This document shows positions 1 through 5,790 of a stretch of DNA of 8,347 nt, one piece after another. The stretch spans positions 1 to 8,347 of the forward strand of contig CALFWP010000085.1 of NCBI GenBank assembly GCA_937927905.1. Reading direction: 5' to 3'. Source of the stretch: an uncultured Neomegalonema sp. Its GTDB lineage: Bacteria > Pseudomonadota > Alphaproteobacteria > Rhodobacterales > Rhodobacteraceae. The notes beneath the pieces are model-generated. The model made no database searches. It was not told where the DNA came from and saw nothing but the letters and a program-made list of their open reading frames with translations. Within the stretch, counting starts at the first letter, position 1. Every line of letters begins with the position of its first letter. The translations under genes were made by a program, and so were the position numbers.

Positions 1-162
1 AAGGCCCTCTATCGAGGTCGCGCACGGATCGAACAGATGATGGGAAAGCTCAAACGCTTCAAGCGCGTCGCATTACGCTGCGAGAAGACCGCAAGAAATT
101 TCCGATCTATCGTCGCTCTCGCTGCCACGTTCATCTTGGTCGAATCCGTCCACACAGCCTAG
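1..162 (+). CDS. IS5-family transposase, C-terminal fragment (5' end outside window)
   Basis: Frame 1 is open from the window edge to TAG at 160-162 (53 codons visible). The peptide has the C-terminal signature of IS5/IS427-group DDE transposases: Y-R-x-R-x-R-I-E-Q-M-M-G-K-L-K, in which E11 fits the catalytic glutamate, then a basic stretch (KRFKRVALR), then C-E-K-T-A-R-N-F and a hydrophobic tail ending ESVHTA. The rest of the gene, with both catalytic aspartates, lies to the left, so I cannot say whether it is intact. The stop codon lies wholly inside the CTAG that also borders the next IS element, so this element apparently ends at about 158 and borrows its stop from the target. It differs in sequence from the downstream transposase, so the two are related elements and not copies of one another. 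Confidence 0.85.
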   Translation, partial: KALYRGRARIEQMMGKLKRFKRVALRCEKTARNFRSIVALAATFILVESVHTA

Positions 163-180
163 GGTCTGAACCCAATTGGC
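163..180. repeat. Left terminal inverted repeat of the IS
   Basis: GGTCTGAACCCAATTGGC pairs with the right terminus at 976-993 with three mismatches. It lies immediately inside the CTAG direct repeat at 159-162. Confidence 0.85.
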
Positions 181-215
181 TTTGTTGATTTTCTGATCTG
201 TTTTGTGGTTCACAG

Positions 216-231
216 CCTCCTTTGATGGAGG
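216..231 (+). promoter_or_regulatory. Hairpin sequestering the transposase Shine-Dalgarno
   Basis: CCTCC (216-220) is perfectly complementary to GGAGG (227-231) across a 6-nt loop. GGAGG is the ribosome binding site for the ATG at 237 (4 nt after GGAGGT). In the transcript this stem would hide the site. Translation-blocking structures near transposase starts are known from other IS families; here the role is inferred. Confidence 0.45.
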
Positions 232-236
232 TATTG

Positions 237-984
237 ATGGCACGTTTTGATCTGACTGACGAGGAGTGGGCGGTTATTGAGCCTCTTCTTCCTCCGCAGG
301 GTCGTGGCCCCAAGCGCAAAGATGACCGGAAAGTCCTCGACGGTATTTTCTATATTCTGCGAACAGGCGCACCGTGGCGCGATCTTCCCGGACGATATGG
401 GCCCCGCACGACGATTTACAATCGCTATAACAGATGGGGTGAGCGAGGTGTTTGGCGTGTCATTTTCGAAGCCCTCGCGCGCGAATGCACAGAAGCCCTC
501 GTCTTCGTTGACGCTTCCATCGTGAAGGCTCACCGCGCAGCGGCTGGGTCAAAAAAGGGGAACTGGAAGAAGGTATTGCCGCTCACGAGGCGGTCGCACA
601 AGTAAGGTTCACGCGGCTGTAGATGCGGATGGACGCCCTTTGAGGCTGGCTGTATCCGCTGGACAAGTTCATGACAGCAAGATGATGCCAACGTTCCTAG
701 ACTGGTCTATCCCGCCGCTCGCTATCGTCGCAGACAAAGCCTACGGCTCAAAGAAAATCAGGCAGCAGATCGCTGATGAAGGCGCATTGGCTGTGATCCC
801 TTCAAAAAGCAATGAACGCGAGCCAGTTCCCCATGACGCAAACCTCTACGCGCAAAGGAATCTTGTCGAACGGTTCTTTTGCAAAATGAAAGATATGCGG
901 CGACTTGCTATCCGCTTCGAGAAATCGGCTCGGAACTTCCTCTCAATGCTGCACCTGTTCGCAATCAGATGTTGGGCCAGTTGA
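237..984 (+). pseudogene. IS427-group DDE transposase, split between two frames
   Basis: ORF A begins at ATG 237 behind GGAGGT (227-232). I preferred this to TTG 222 or ATG 225, which lack a usable ribosome binding site. It reads the N-terminal IS5 domain (FDLTDEEWAVIEPLLPP, residues 4-20; GAPWRDLP, 44-51) and the first catalytic Asp, D92, in FVDASIVKAH. It stops at 603-605. The C-terminal half is in another frame: RSRGGRTSKVH from 580, the second Asp (733-735, VADKAYGS), and the Glu (868-870, RNLVERFF), ending at TGA 982-984. At 551-557 there is A AAA AAG, a classic -1 slippery heptamer in phase. Slipping there gives a GELEEG stretch, but a further single-base loss near 578 is needed to reach the RSRGG frame. 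So a programmed frameshift plus a disabling 1-nt deletion is the best reading; the alternative is an uncorrected sequencing error. Confidence 0.8.
551..557 (+). promoter_or_regulatory. Candidate -1 ribosomal frameshift heptamer (A AAA AAG)
   Basis: In the ORF A frame the codons are TCA AAA AAG GGG, so the heptamer A AAA AAG is correctly phased for tandem -1 slippage, as used by IS elements with overlapping orfA/orfB. Slippage here gives about 14 sensible residues (GELEEGI...) before the frame goes wrong near 578. Confidence 0.5.
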
Positions 985-993
985 GTCCAGACC
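976..993. repeat. Right terminal inverted repeat of the IS
   Basis: GCCAGTTGAGTCCAGACC is the inverted partner of 163-180. It is followed by the second CTAG direct repeat (994-997). The transposase stop codon TGA (982-984) lies inside this repeat, so coding and terminus overlap. Confidence 0.85.
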
Positions 994-997
994 CTAG

Positions 998-1279
998 GGT
1001 TTGTTGAGTATCAGGATTCCCAATGGAACTAAATTGTGTTTCATTTAACTGCGCTGGGCTTGCATATTCAAAACAAAGCTTATGGCCCCTCAACCTTCTC
1101 GAATATGTATAAAATACAATTATCCTTTTCGATAAAAGGAAAATGATTTTTTGTGAACATCCGAAGAGTTTTCCGGTGTAGAGGGGCCGGGTTAAAGTTC
1201 AGTGGCAGGTCACCGGGTAATGCGAGAGCAAAGTGAAGATCACTCCCGGCGATGAAGTCACCGTAGACGGGCTTGCCCT
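998..1279. other. Gene-free AT-rich gap next to the IS, with a possible S4-domain scrap
   Basis: No intact gene is supported here. The part from 998 to about 1180 is visibly AT-rich and holds a small hairpin (CCTTTT 1124-1129, loop CGAT, AAAAGG 1134-1139) followed by a T-rich stretch at 1146-1153. It is too weak to call as a terminator. The part 1182-1279 carries a plus-strand reading that resembles the end of an S4 RNA-binding domain (separate entry). The minus-strand ORF covering 1080-1331 overlaps the C-terminus of the neighbouring SnoaL-like gene in another frame, has no ribosome binding site I can see, and resembles nothing known to me. Confidence 0.6.
1182..1279 (+). pseudogene. Possible remnant of an S4 RNA-binding domain (Hsp15/RsuA-like)
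   Basis: Reading from 1182 gives RGRVKVQWQVTG, a TAA at 1218, then CESKVKITPGDEVTVDG and LALYVVRV. This follows the C-terminal half of the S4 fold: G-x-V-x-V-(N)-G, a short linker, K-V-x-x-G-D-x-V-x-V, then a final hydrophobic strand, as in Hsp15-like proteins and the N-terminal domain of RsuA/RluB pseudouridine synthases. One stop interrupts it, no start or upstream half is visible, and it ends where the opposite-strand SnoaL-like gene begins. I infer a decayed gene end left beside the IS insertions. A chance match is possible because the segment is short. Confidence 0.35.
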
Positions 1280-1669
1280 TTACGTGGTTAGGGTTGGGGG
1301 ACCATTGGGGCAGTCGATCAGATAGCCCCATCCGCCGTTTTCAAGTTTCTTGGCGACTTCGGTTGATTGTCCTTCGGCTATGATGGTTCCGTCGGGTGCA
1401 ACAACGCTCCAATTGGCGCGCAAGAGAGCCGTATCGCCTACAATCACCTCCGAGATGATTTCGCTTTTGATCTCCGGTCTCAGTTCTATGAACTCTTGAA
1501 AGGCCGTGCGTGCGCCTTCAATCCCTATTGCCGGTGGTTGGTCCGGCGGAAAGAAGATTTGTGCATCGGGATGAAACATTGAGGTAATCCCTTCAAGGTT
1601 CCCCTCTTGAAGATACGCGCTGACGCAATCGGCAATTTCACGCGGTTGATGGGCGATACGTTGGGTCAT
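1280..1669 (-). CDS. NTF2-like/SnoaL-type small protein (DUF4440-like)
   Basis: A 129-residue protein. The start at 1669 is supported by AGGAGA six bases upstream on the minus strand. The pattern is that of a single cone-shaped alpha+beta NTF2-like domain: an N-terminal helix with A-D-C-V-S-A-Y-L-Q-E-G-N-L-E-G-I-T-S-M-F-H-P-D-A (about 12-36), a P-rich pocket segment (FFPPDQPPAIG), a helix with A-R-T-A-F-Q-E-F, and C-terminal strands ending with GGWGYLIDCPNG, close to the W-x-x-x-I-D-x-P-x-G ending seen in DUF4440/YybH-like proteins. Such proteins are cytoplasmic, often dimeric, and act as isomerases, cyclases, hydrolases or ligand binders; the substrate is unknown. It is the last gene of a three-gene minus-strand set, 36 bp after the preceding gene. 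The last residues (PPTLTT) may have been altered by events in the neighbouring gap. Confidence 0.8.
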   Translation of the reverse strand: MTQRIAHQPREIADCVSAYLQEGNLEGITSMFHPDAQIFFPPDQPPAIGIEGARTAFQEFIELRPEIKSEIISEVIVGDTALLRANWSVVAPDGTIIAEGQSTEVAKKLENGGWGYLIDCPNGPPTLTT

Positions 1670-1705
1670 GTTAATCTCCTGACCGTTATGTGAAGGTTCA
1701 AATAT

Positions 1706-2140
1706 TCAAAAGTCGAAAGATCTGGCATCTCGTTCGTTCGCGGGCAGCCATGTTTCCTGTATATGAAGCCAAGTGACCGGATCAGTCATTTCAATCAGGA
1801 CCGAGGTACGTCGCGCATTATTGGCGTCCGCTGACATTATCGCTCCGGTCTGCCATTCGGTGTATGTCGCAAGTACGAGGTCCCGACGGAAATACCGGAT
1901 GCCAACATCCCGGATATGGCTGCGAAAATCGGGGTTCGTGCCATATCCTCGCTCAAACCCTTGTCGGATGACATCAGCCGTCATCACCAAACCTTCCGGC
2001 GGAATAAATTGGATGTCCTGGTGTAGCCGCGACAGAAAACGCGGTTCGAGTTGATCGCGTTCAACAGTGCCGTTGAACCATTCGGTAAAAAAATCATGCA
2101 GGTCGATAATCTCTTTATTGACGATTGCCAGGGGTGTCAT
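1706..2140 (-). CDS. NTF2-like/DUF4440 small protein
   Basis: A 144-residue protein. ATG at 2140 has GGAG seven bases upstream on the minus strand. The N-terminal half (EIIDLHDFFTEWFNG..., then FLSRLHQDIQFIPPEG) and the C-terminal segment WLHIQETWLP fit the DUF4440 branch of the NTF2-like superfamily: a helix with an acidic/His face, a strand carrying F-x-P-P-E-G, a Y-x-E-x-Q strand (ATYTEWQTG, about 91-99), and a closing W-x-H-x-x-E-T-W strand. No signal peptide or membrane segment is seen. It lies 60 bp after the upstream NTF2-like gene and 36 bp before the downstream one, all in one direction, so co-transcription is likely. It is clearly diverged from both neighbours, so these are not recent tandem duplicates. 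The biochemical role is not predictable from the sequence. Confidence 0.78.
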   Translation of the reverse strand: MTPLAIVNKEIIDLHDFFTEWFNGTVERDQLEPRFLSRLHQDIQFIPPEGLVMTADVIRQGFERGYGTNPDFRSHIRDVGIRYFRRDLVLATYTEWQTGAIMSADANNARRTSVLIEMTDPVTWLHIQETWLPANERDARSFDF

Positions 2141-2200
2141 GACTGCGCTCCGGACTGGTTGCAGAGCCGCGACAGTGCTGACGCGGCAGAAGATTTTATT

Positions 2201-2587
2201 TTAGTTCGGACCGTTATTGTCCATGTCGAGGAACATTTTCCATGCGCCTCTTTCATCGCGTTTATAGCCAAGGACCAACCGGCCTTCCGGGTTTCTGACT
2301 TCACCGGTATCGCGCATTTTCATGGTGCCGTAAAAACGGCCGGACACGATCACCGTGTCGCTGTATTCTTGAAATTCTTCAATATCATAACCTGAGGTGA
2401 TTTCAGCGGCTGCAATACGCGGATTGTATTTGTCCCGCACCGCCTGCGTACCAATTGTCACCGGCTGGCGTTCGTTGATTGTCATGACATCCCGGTGGCA
2501 CGAGGCCACCATGCGCTCAATATCGCCGTTGCTGAGGCCGTGGTTCCATTCGTCGATGGCGGCCTGGATTTCTTCACGTACAGTCAT
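2201..2587 (-). CDS. NTF2-like/SnoaL-type small protein (DUF4440-like)
   Basis: A 128-residue protein. The reading frame stays open to 2704, but the start at 2587 (MTVREEIQAAIDEW) is chosen because AGGAGA lies just upstream and the NTF2-like fold begins here. Visible elements are an N-terminal helix (EEIQAAIDEWNHGLSNGDIERMVASCH), a strand D-V-M-T-I-N-E, the second helix with A-V-R-D-K-Y, strands with D-T-V-I-V-S-G-R-F-Y-G, and the ending W-K-M-F-L-D-M-D-N-N-G-P, a typical close for this group of DUF4440/SnoaL-like proteins. A cytoplasmic enzyme or binding protein of unknown substrate. It is the first intact gene of the minus-strand set. A probable decayed gene ends 16 bp upstream, so its ribosome binding site lies in that short gap, as expected inside an operon. 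Confidence 0.82.
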   Translation of the reverse strand: MTVREEIQAAIDEWNHGLSNGDIERMVASCHRDVMTINERQPVTIGTQAVRDKYNPRIAAAEITSGYDIEEFQEYSDTVIVSGRFYGTMKMRDTGEVRNPEGRLVLGYKRDERGAWKMFLDMDNNGPN

Positions 2588-2603
2588 AGTATCTCTCCTT
2601 TGT

Positions 2604-2898
2604 TTAAGGTTGATGGGTCGTGAAAAACTGGCCAACGAGCATTTCCTCGATTTGAGCTGGAAAGGCATTTGTGGCCGTACGTCCGGGAAATTGCAGTGTG
2701 ACACGCTTCGCCGTCTTACGGTGTTGGAAGGTTATGATATCCGCATGAAGCGTTTGTCGTGGCTGATCTGCACCTGACCGGGGTTTCCCGCGAATTGCAC
2801 CGTACAGCGCGGCAAAACCTGTGTGACACCTTGCGGATAGCATCGATTTCTGTCCCCTCCTTTATTTTCAGGATGAGTAACTTGGTGATTATCGACAT
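2604..2898 (-). pseudogene. Probable frameshifted small gene, dimeric alpha/beta-barrel (Dabb/ABM)-like
   Basis: Two minus-strand frames appear to be halves of one gene. The first, from ATG 2898 with AAGGA upstream, reads MSIITKLLILKIKEGTEIDA then IRKV, like the first strand and helix of Dabb/ABM domains (hydrophobic strand, K-x-G-T, helix). From about 2825 that frame loses sense, while the +1-shifted frame reads GFAALYGAIRGK..., HADIITFQ and ATNAFPAQIEEMLVGQFF, like the rest of such a domain, and stops at 2604-2606. The joined product would be about 98 residues, the usual length for these proteins. The stop is 16 bp before the next gene and the start is 99 bp from the divergent LysR gene, so it sits where the first gene of the operon should be. 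Either a 1-nt insertion (or 2-nt loss) has broken it, or the sequence has an error. The family call is tentative. Confidence 0.4.
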
Positions 2899-2943
2899 TC
2901 TGCTGTCCTTGTGTTTGTGGCTTGCCATTAATCTATGCGATTG

Positions 2944-2958
2944 TTATCGTAAGTATAA
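2944..2958. promoter_or_regulatory. Candidate LysR-type operator (TTAT-N7-ATAA, T-N11-A core)
   Basis: TTAT (2944-2947) and ATAA (2955-2958) are perfect inverted arms around CGTAAGT. The inner pair T2945/A2957 gives the T-N11-A pattern of LysR-family boxes. It is 40 bp before the lysR start and about 46 bp before the possible divergent start at 2898, the expected position for autoregulation and divergent control. Short dyads also arise by chance in AT-rich gaps. Confidence 0.45.
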
Positions 2959-2997
2959 CTGGGTATTTGCCTTACACAGTGATCGAAAAACCGTACA

Positions 2998-3900
2998 ATG
3001 AGCCGCAGCAATTTCGGAGATATCCGTGTCTTTGTAGAAGTCGCCCGCAGAGGGGGCTTCAGAGCAGCGGCGGAGCACCTTAACCAGGCGCCCGCCTCAG
3101 TCAGCGACGCGATTCAAAGGTTTGAAGACAGGCTTGGTGTACGCCTTTTTGAGCGATCAACGCGATCTGTTGTCCTGACCGCCATCGGTGAACAGTTCTA
3201 TGCGCGCAGCCTGCCGGCGGTTGCTGAATTAGAGTGTGCAATCAGTGATCTCGACGATCAGAAGGACGAAGTGACGGGCACGCTCCGCCTCTCTGCACCT
3301 TACAGTGCAGGGCCATTTTTCCTAGATGAACTAGTCGCGCGTTTCTCTGCGGCGTTTCCAGATGTAAATGTCGAGCTTATCTATGATGATCGGAAGGTGG
3401 ATTTGCTATCGTCAGGGATCGACGCGACCATTCGCTCAAATACGCTGTTAAGCCCTGATACACACGCCGTTCCTGTCGGGCCTGAGCTGTCAATGTGTAT
3501 TGTGGCATCCCCAGACTATTTAAACGCCAGAAGTGTGCCGGACGAGCCGCGCGACATTCTGGATCATGATGCAATCTGCTATGCCTTTGGCGCGGGTGGG
3601 GCTCTGGCGCCTTGGGGATTTGTTGGTGCGGACGGTCCGTTCACTATGCAGCCGAATCCAAGACTGGTCGCCAATGACATGCGCTCACTTCTGCATTATG
3701 CACGTCATGGTCTGGGCCTGGCCTATGTCTACGCTGAAATTGCGGCACCTTTCATAGCTGATAAATCTCTAGTTCCGCTCCTGGTGGAAAACCTATCTTC
3801 TATGCCCCGCTACTCACTTAACTATCGCAGCAAGCGTCATATGACACGGCGGTTGAGAGCCTTCATTGACATGGCAAAGGCATTCAATTGCAACGCATAA
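2998..3900 (+). CDS. LysR-family transcriptional regulator
   Basis: A 300-residue protein of standard LysR length. The N-terminus is a winged helix-turn-helix: FGDIRVFVEVARRGGFRAAA (6-25), the recognition helix around ASVSDAIQRFEDRLGVRLFER (33-53), and the wing TRSVVLTAIGEQFY. From about residue 90 (TGTLRLSAPYSAGPFFLDEL) comes the type 2 periplasmic-binding-protein-like effector domain, including the LP-type segment GLGLAYVYAE near 238-247. The TRSVxLT and LRLSAP wording places it near the CrgA/DsdC-like LTTRs that often control small catabolic or stress operons; the effector is unknown. ATG 2998 has no strong Shine-Dalgarno (only a GAAAAACCG-type upstream), but the domain begins immediately after it. 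It is transcribed away from the NTF2-like cluster, and a T-N11-A dyad lies between them, so that cluster is the probable target. Confidence 0.95.
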   Translation: MSRSNFGDIRVFVEVARRGGFRAAAEHLNQAPASVSDAIQRFEDRLGVRLFERSTRSVVLTAIGEQFYARSLPAVAELECAISDLDDQKDEVTGTLRLSAPYSAGPFFLDELVARFSAAFPDVNVELIYDDRKVDLLSSGIDATIRSNTLLSPDTHAVPVGPELSMCIVASPDYLNARSVPDEPRDILDHDAICYAFGAGGALAPWGFVGADGPFTMQPNPRLVANDMRSLLHYARHGLGLAYVYAEIAAPFIADKSLVPLLVENLSSMPRYSLNYRSKRHMTRRLRAFIDMAKAFNCNA

Positions 3901-4210
3901 TGAGCCGTGACGGTTTTCCGGAGATCGTAATGCCCGCAATTCTGGCGGCTATATGCAGGGTTAACACGAATTCAGAACTGTCTCAGCCCGCCCCCGGGGG
4001 ACAGATTCCAAACGGCGCAGCGGCGCTAAGAGTGGCGCCAAAAGTGCAGCCGGGGCCATGCACAGTAACGCTGTTCAGATCAAGAAACGCCGTTCTTCCA
4101 TCAAAAAAATCACTTTCTCTGCACCGATAACGGCATCGCCCGATCATTCCCCGTTTGACCGCTGGGCCTGTCGCCGTTAGGTGTCCGGCAGACTTCCGGA
4201 GGATGAACCT
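3901..4210. other. Intergenic leader between lysR and lysK
   Basis: There is no credible gene in these 310 bases. They contain a CCCCCGGGGG palindrome near 3992-4001, a small inverted repeat GGCGC/GCGCC near 4023-4041, and a larger imperfect hairpin at 4128-4179 (separate entry). I see no U-tract terminator for lysR. The promoter of lysK presumably lies here but no convincing -35/-10 pair stands out. Confidence 0.6.
4128..4179 (+). promoter_or_regulatory. Imperfect long hairpin in the lysK leader
   Basis: TAACGGC (4128-4134) is the exact inverse of GCCGTTA (4173-4179). Inside it, GCCC (near 4138) can pair with GGGC (near 4165), making an interrupted stem that ends about 30 bases before the lysK start. 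It could be a leader structure or a protein site; it does not match a known riboswitch that I recognise, and lacks a U-tract. Confidence 0.3.
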
Positions 4211-5782
4211 ATGACCGATCTGCGTGACACTGCCATGACGTCCAAAGCCTGGCCCTTTGAAGAGGCGCGTAAGCTGGTCAAACGCTATGCCAAGGCCCCG
4301 CCGGAAAAGGGATATGTCCTGTTTGAAACCGGCTACGGGCCGTCCGGCTTGCCTCATATCGGTACCTTCGGCGAGGTGGCACGTACCACCATGGTCCGTC
4401 GGGCATTCGAGGCGCTGTCGGATATTCCGACTAAGCTGCTGTGCTTTTCCGATGATATGGACGGAATGCGCAAGGTGCCGGACAATGTGCCCGATCCGGA
4501 GAGCCTTCAACAATATCTGCAACAACCCCTGACTGCGGTACCGGACCCGTTCAAAGAGTTTGACAGCTTCGGCAATCACAACAACGCTATGCTGCGCCGA
4601 TTTCTCGATACATTCGGCTTTGAGTACGAATTCGCTAGCGCGACCGAGTATTACAAAAGCGGCAAGTTCGACGCGATGCTTTTGCGCGCGACCGAGCGGT
4701 ATGACGACCTGATGGCGGTGATGCTGCCTTCTTTGCGTGAAGAGCGGCAAAAGACCTATTCGATCTTTTTGCCGATTTCTCCGAGCACGGGGCGGGTGCT
4801 CTATGTGCCGATGAAGGATGTCAACGCTTCGGACGGCACGATCACCTTCGCGGATGAGGACGGCACCGATGTCACAGTGCCGGTGACGGGTGGCAATGCA
4901 AAATTGCAATGGAAGCCCGATTTTGGGATGCGCTGGGCAGCGCTGGATGTGGATTTCGAGATGTATGGCAAGGATCACTCCACCAATACCCCGATCTATG
5001 ACAAAATTTGCCGCGTTCTCGGGGGGCGCGCGCCGGAGCATTTCACCTATGAGCTGTTTCTGGATGATCAGGGGCAGAAGATTTCAAAATCTGCGGGCAA
5101 CGGCCTGTCGGTGGATGAATGGTTGACCTATGCACCTTCGGATAGTCTCGGTTATTTCATGTTCCAAAAGCCGAAAACGGCAAAGCGGCTTTATTTCGAC
5201 TCGATCCCGAAAGCGATGGATGAGTATCATCAGCAGTTGCGGGCCTTTCCGGATCAGGATCTGACCAAACAACTCGCCAATCCGGTTTGGCATATGCACA
5301 ACGGCACGCCTCCGGAAAGTGATATGGCGGTGTCTTTTTCGATGCTGCTCAACCTGGCTAGTGCTGCGGGAGCGGAAAATAAAGAGCAGATGTGGGGCTT
5401 TATCCGCAAATACGCACCCGATGCATCGCCGGAAACCCATCCCGGTCTGGATGCAGCGGCAGCAGGGGCCGTGCGCTATTACAATGACAGGATTCTGCCA
5501 ACCAAATCACGCCGCGCACCCTTTGCACAGGAGGCCCGTGCTCTGACCGATCTGCGGGACCGCCTGGCGGAGGCACCGGACGGGCTAAGCGGAGAAGAGT
5601 TGCAACAGATTGTCTATGATGTCGGCAAGGAGCACGACTTCGAAAATCTTCGCGACTGGTTTAAGGCACTCTATCAGGTGTTGCTCGGGCAGGATGCCGG
5701 ACCGAGATTCGGGAATTTCATCGAGCTTTACGGGGTGCCGGAAACGGTTGCGCTGATTGGCGGCTCGCTTGAACAGGCGTGA
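4211..5782 (+). CDS. lysK: Lysine--tRNA ligase, class I
   Basis: Charges tRNA-Lys with lysine in the cytoplasm, using ATP. The enzyme belongs to the class I (Rossmann-fold) lysyl-tRNA synthetases found in most Archaea and in Alphaproteobacteria, not the class II LysS/LysU type. The product is 523 residues, the usual length. The HIGH-type motif is P-S-G-L-P-H-I-G-T (44-52), preceded by the conserved FETGYGPSG stretch; the KMSKS-type loop is K-I-S-K-S (290-294) in GQKISKSAGNGLS. F-E-M-Y-G-K-D-H (near 251-258) is a further family signature. The C-terminal third is the alpha-helical anticodon-binding cage. The start at 4211 is chosen over GTG 4181 because GGAGGA (4198-4203) lies seven bases before it. 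The gene stands alone on this strand; a long leader precedes it and the MFS gene converges on its 3' end. Confidence 0.97.
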   Translation: MTDLRDTAMTSKAWPFEEARKLVKRYAKAPPEKGYVLFETGYGPSGLPHIGTFGEVARTTMVRRAFEALSDIPTKLLCFSDDMDGMRKVPDNVPDPESLQQYLQQPLTAVPDPFKEFDSFGNHNNAMLRRFLDTFGFEYEFASATEYYKSGKFDAMLLRATERYDDLMAVMLPSLREERQKTYSIFLPISPSTGRVLYVPMKDVNASDGTITFADEDGTDVTVPVTGGNAKLQWKPDFGMRWAALDVDFEMYGKDHSTNTPIYDKICRVLGGRAPEHFTYELFLDDQGQKISKSAGNGLSVDEWLTYAPSDSLGYFMFQKPKTAKRLYFDSIPKAMDEYHQQLRAFPDQDLTKQLANPVWHMHNGTPPESDMAVSFSMLLNLASAAGAENKEQMWGFIRKYAPDASPETHPGLDAAAAGAVRYYNDRILPTKSRRAPFAQEARALTDLRDRLAEAPDGLSGEELQQIVYDVGKEHDFENLRDWFKALYQVLLGQDAGPRFGNFIELYGVPETVALIGGSLEQA

Positions 5783-5790
5783 GTGCCGGT

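Larger units (their letters stand above)
163..993 (+). mobile_element. Complete IS5-family (IS427-group) insertion sequence, 831 bp
   Basis: The element is bounded by imperfect 18-bp terminal inverted repeats: GGTCTGAACCCAATTGGC at 163-180, and the reverse complement of GGTCTGGACTCAACTGGC at 976-993 (15 of 18 match). Both ends are flanked by CTAG (159-162 and 994-997), a 4-bp direct repeat typical of IS427-group target choice. Length, terminal repeats and a transposase filling most of the element all fit the group. Because CTAG is palindromic, the exact boundary could shift by a base or more. The left flank is the end of another IS transposase, so the two elements sit head to tail. The transposase is in two frames (see pseudogene entry), so the copy may be immobile unless helped by a sister copy. 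Confidence 0.88.

Noticed and set aside
1124..1153. Small hairpin followed by a T-rich run as terminator of the minus-strand NTF2-like operon
   Set aside because: The stem is only six bp and AT-rich, and the T-run lies on the plus-strand side, the wrong orientation for that operon.
1080..1331. An 83-codon minus-strand frame downstream of the NTF2-like genes
   Set aside because: It overlaps the end of the SnoaL-like gene in another frame, lacks a ribosome binding site, and shows no known motif.
3985..4010. CCCCCGGGGG palindrome as the lysR terminator
   Set aside because: It has no loop and no U-tract; probably just GC-rich sequence.
3888..4130. An 80-codon plus-strand frame after lysR
   Set aside because: It begins inside the lysR 3' end without a ribosome binding site and its composition is unlike a protein; treated as leader DNA.
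3983..5041. A 352-codon open frame on the minus strand, antisense to lysK and its leader
   Set aside because: It is the mirror of a well-supported lysK coding frame, its peptide is rich in His, Arg and Ile with no family resemblance, and it has no convincing ribosome binding site. Such antisense frames arise from codon bias.
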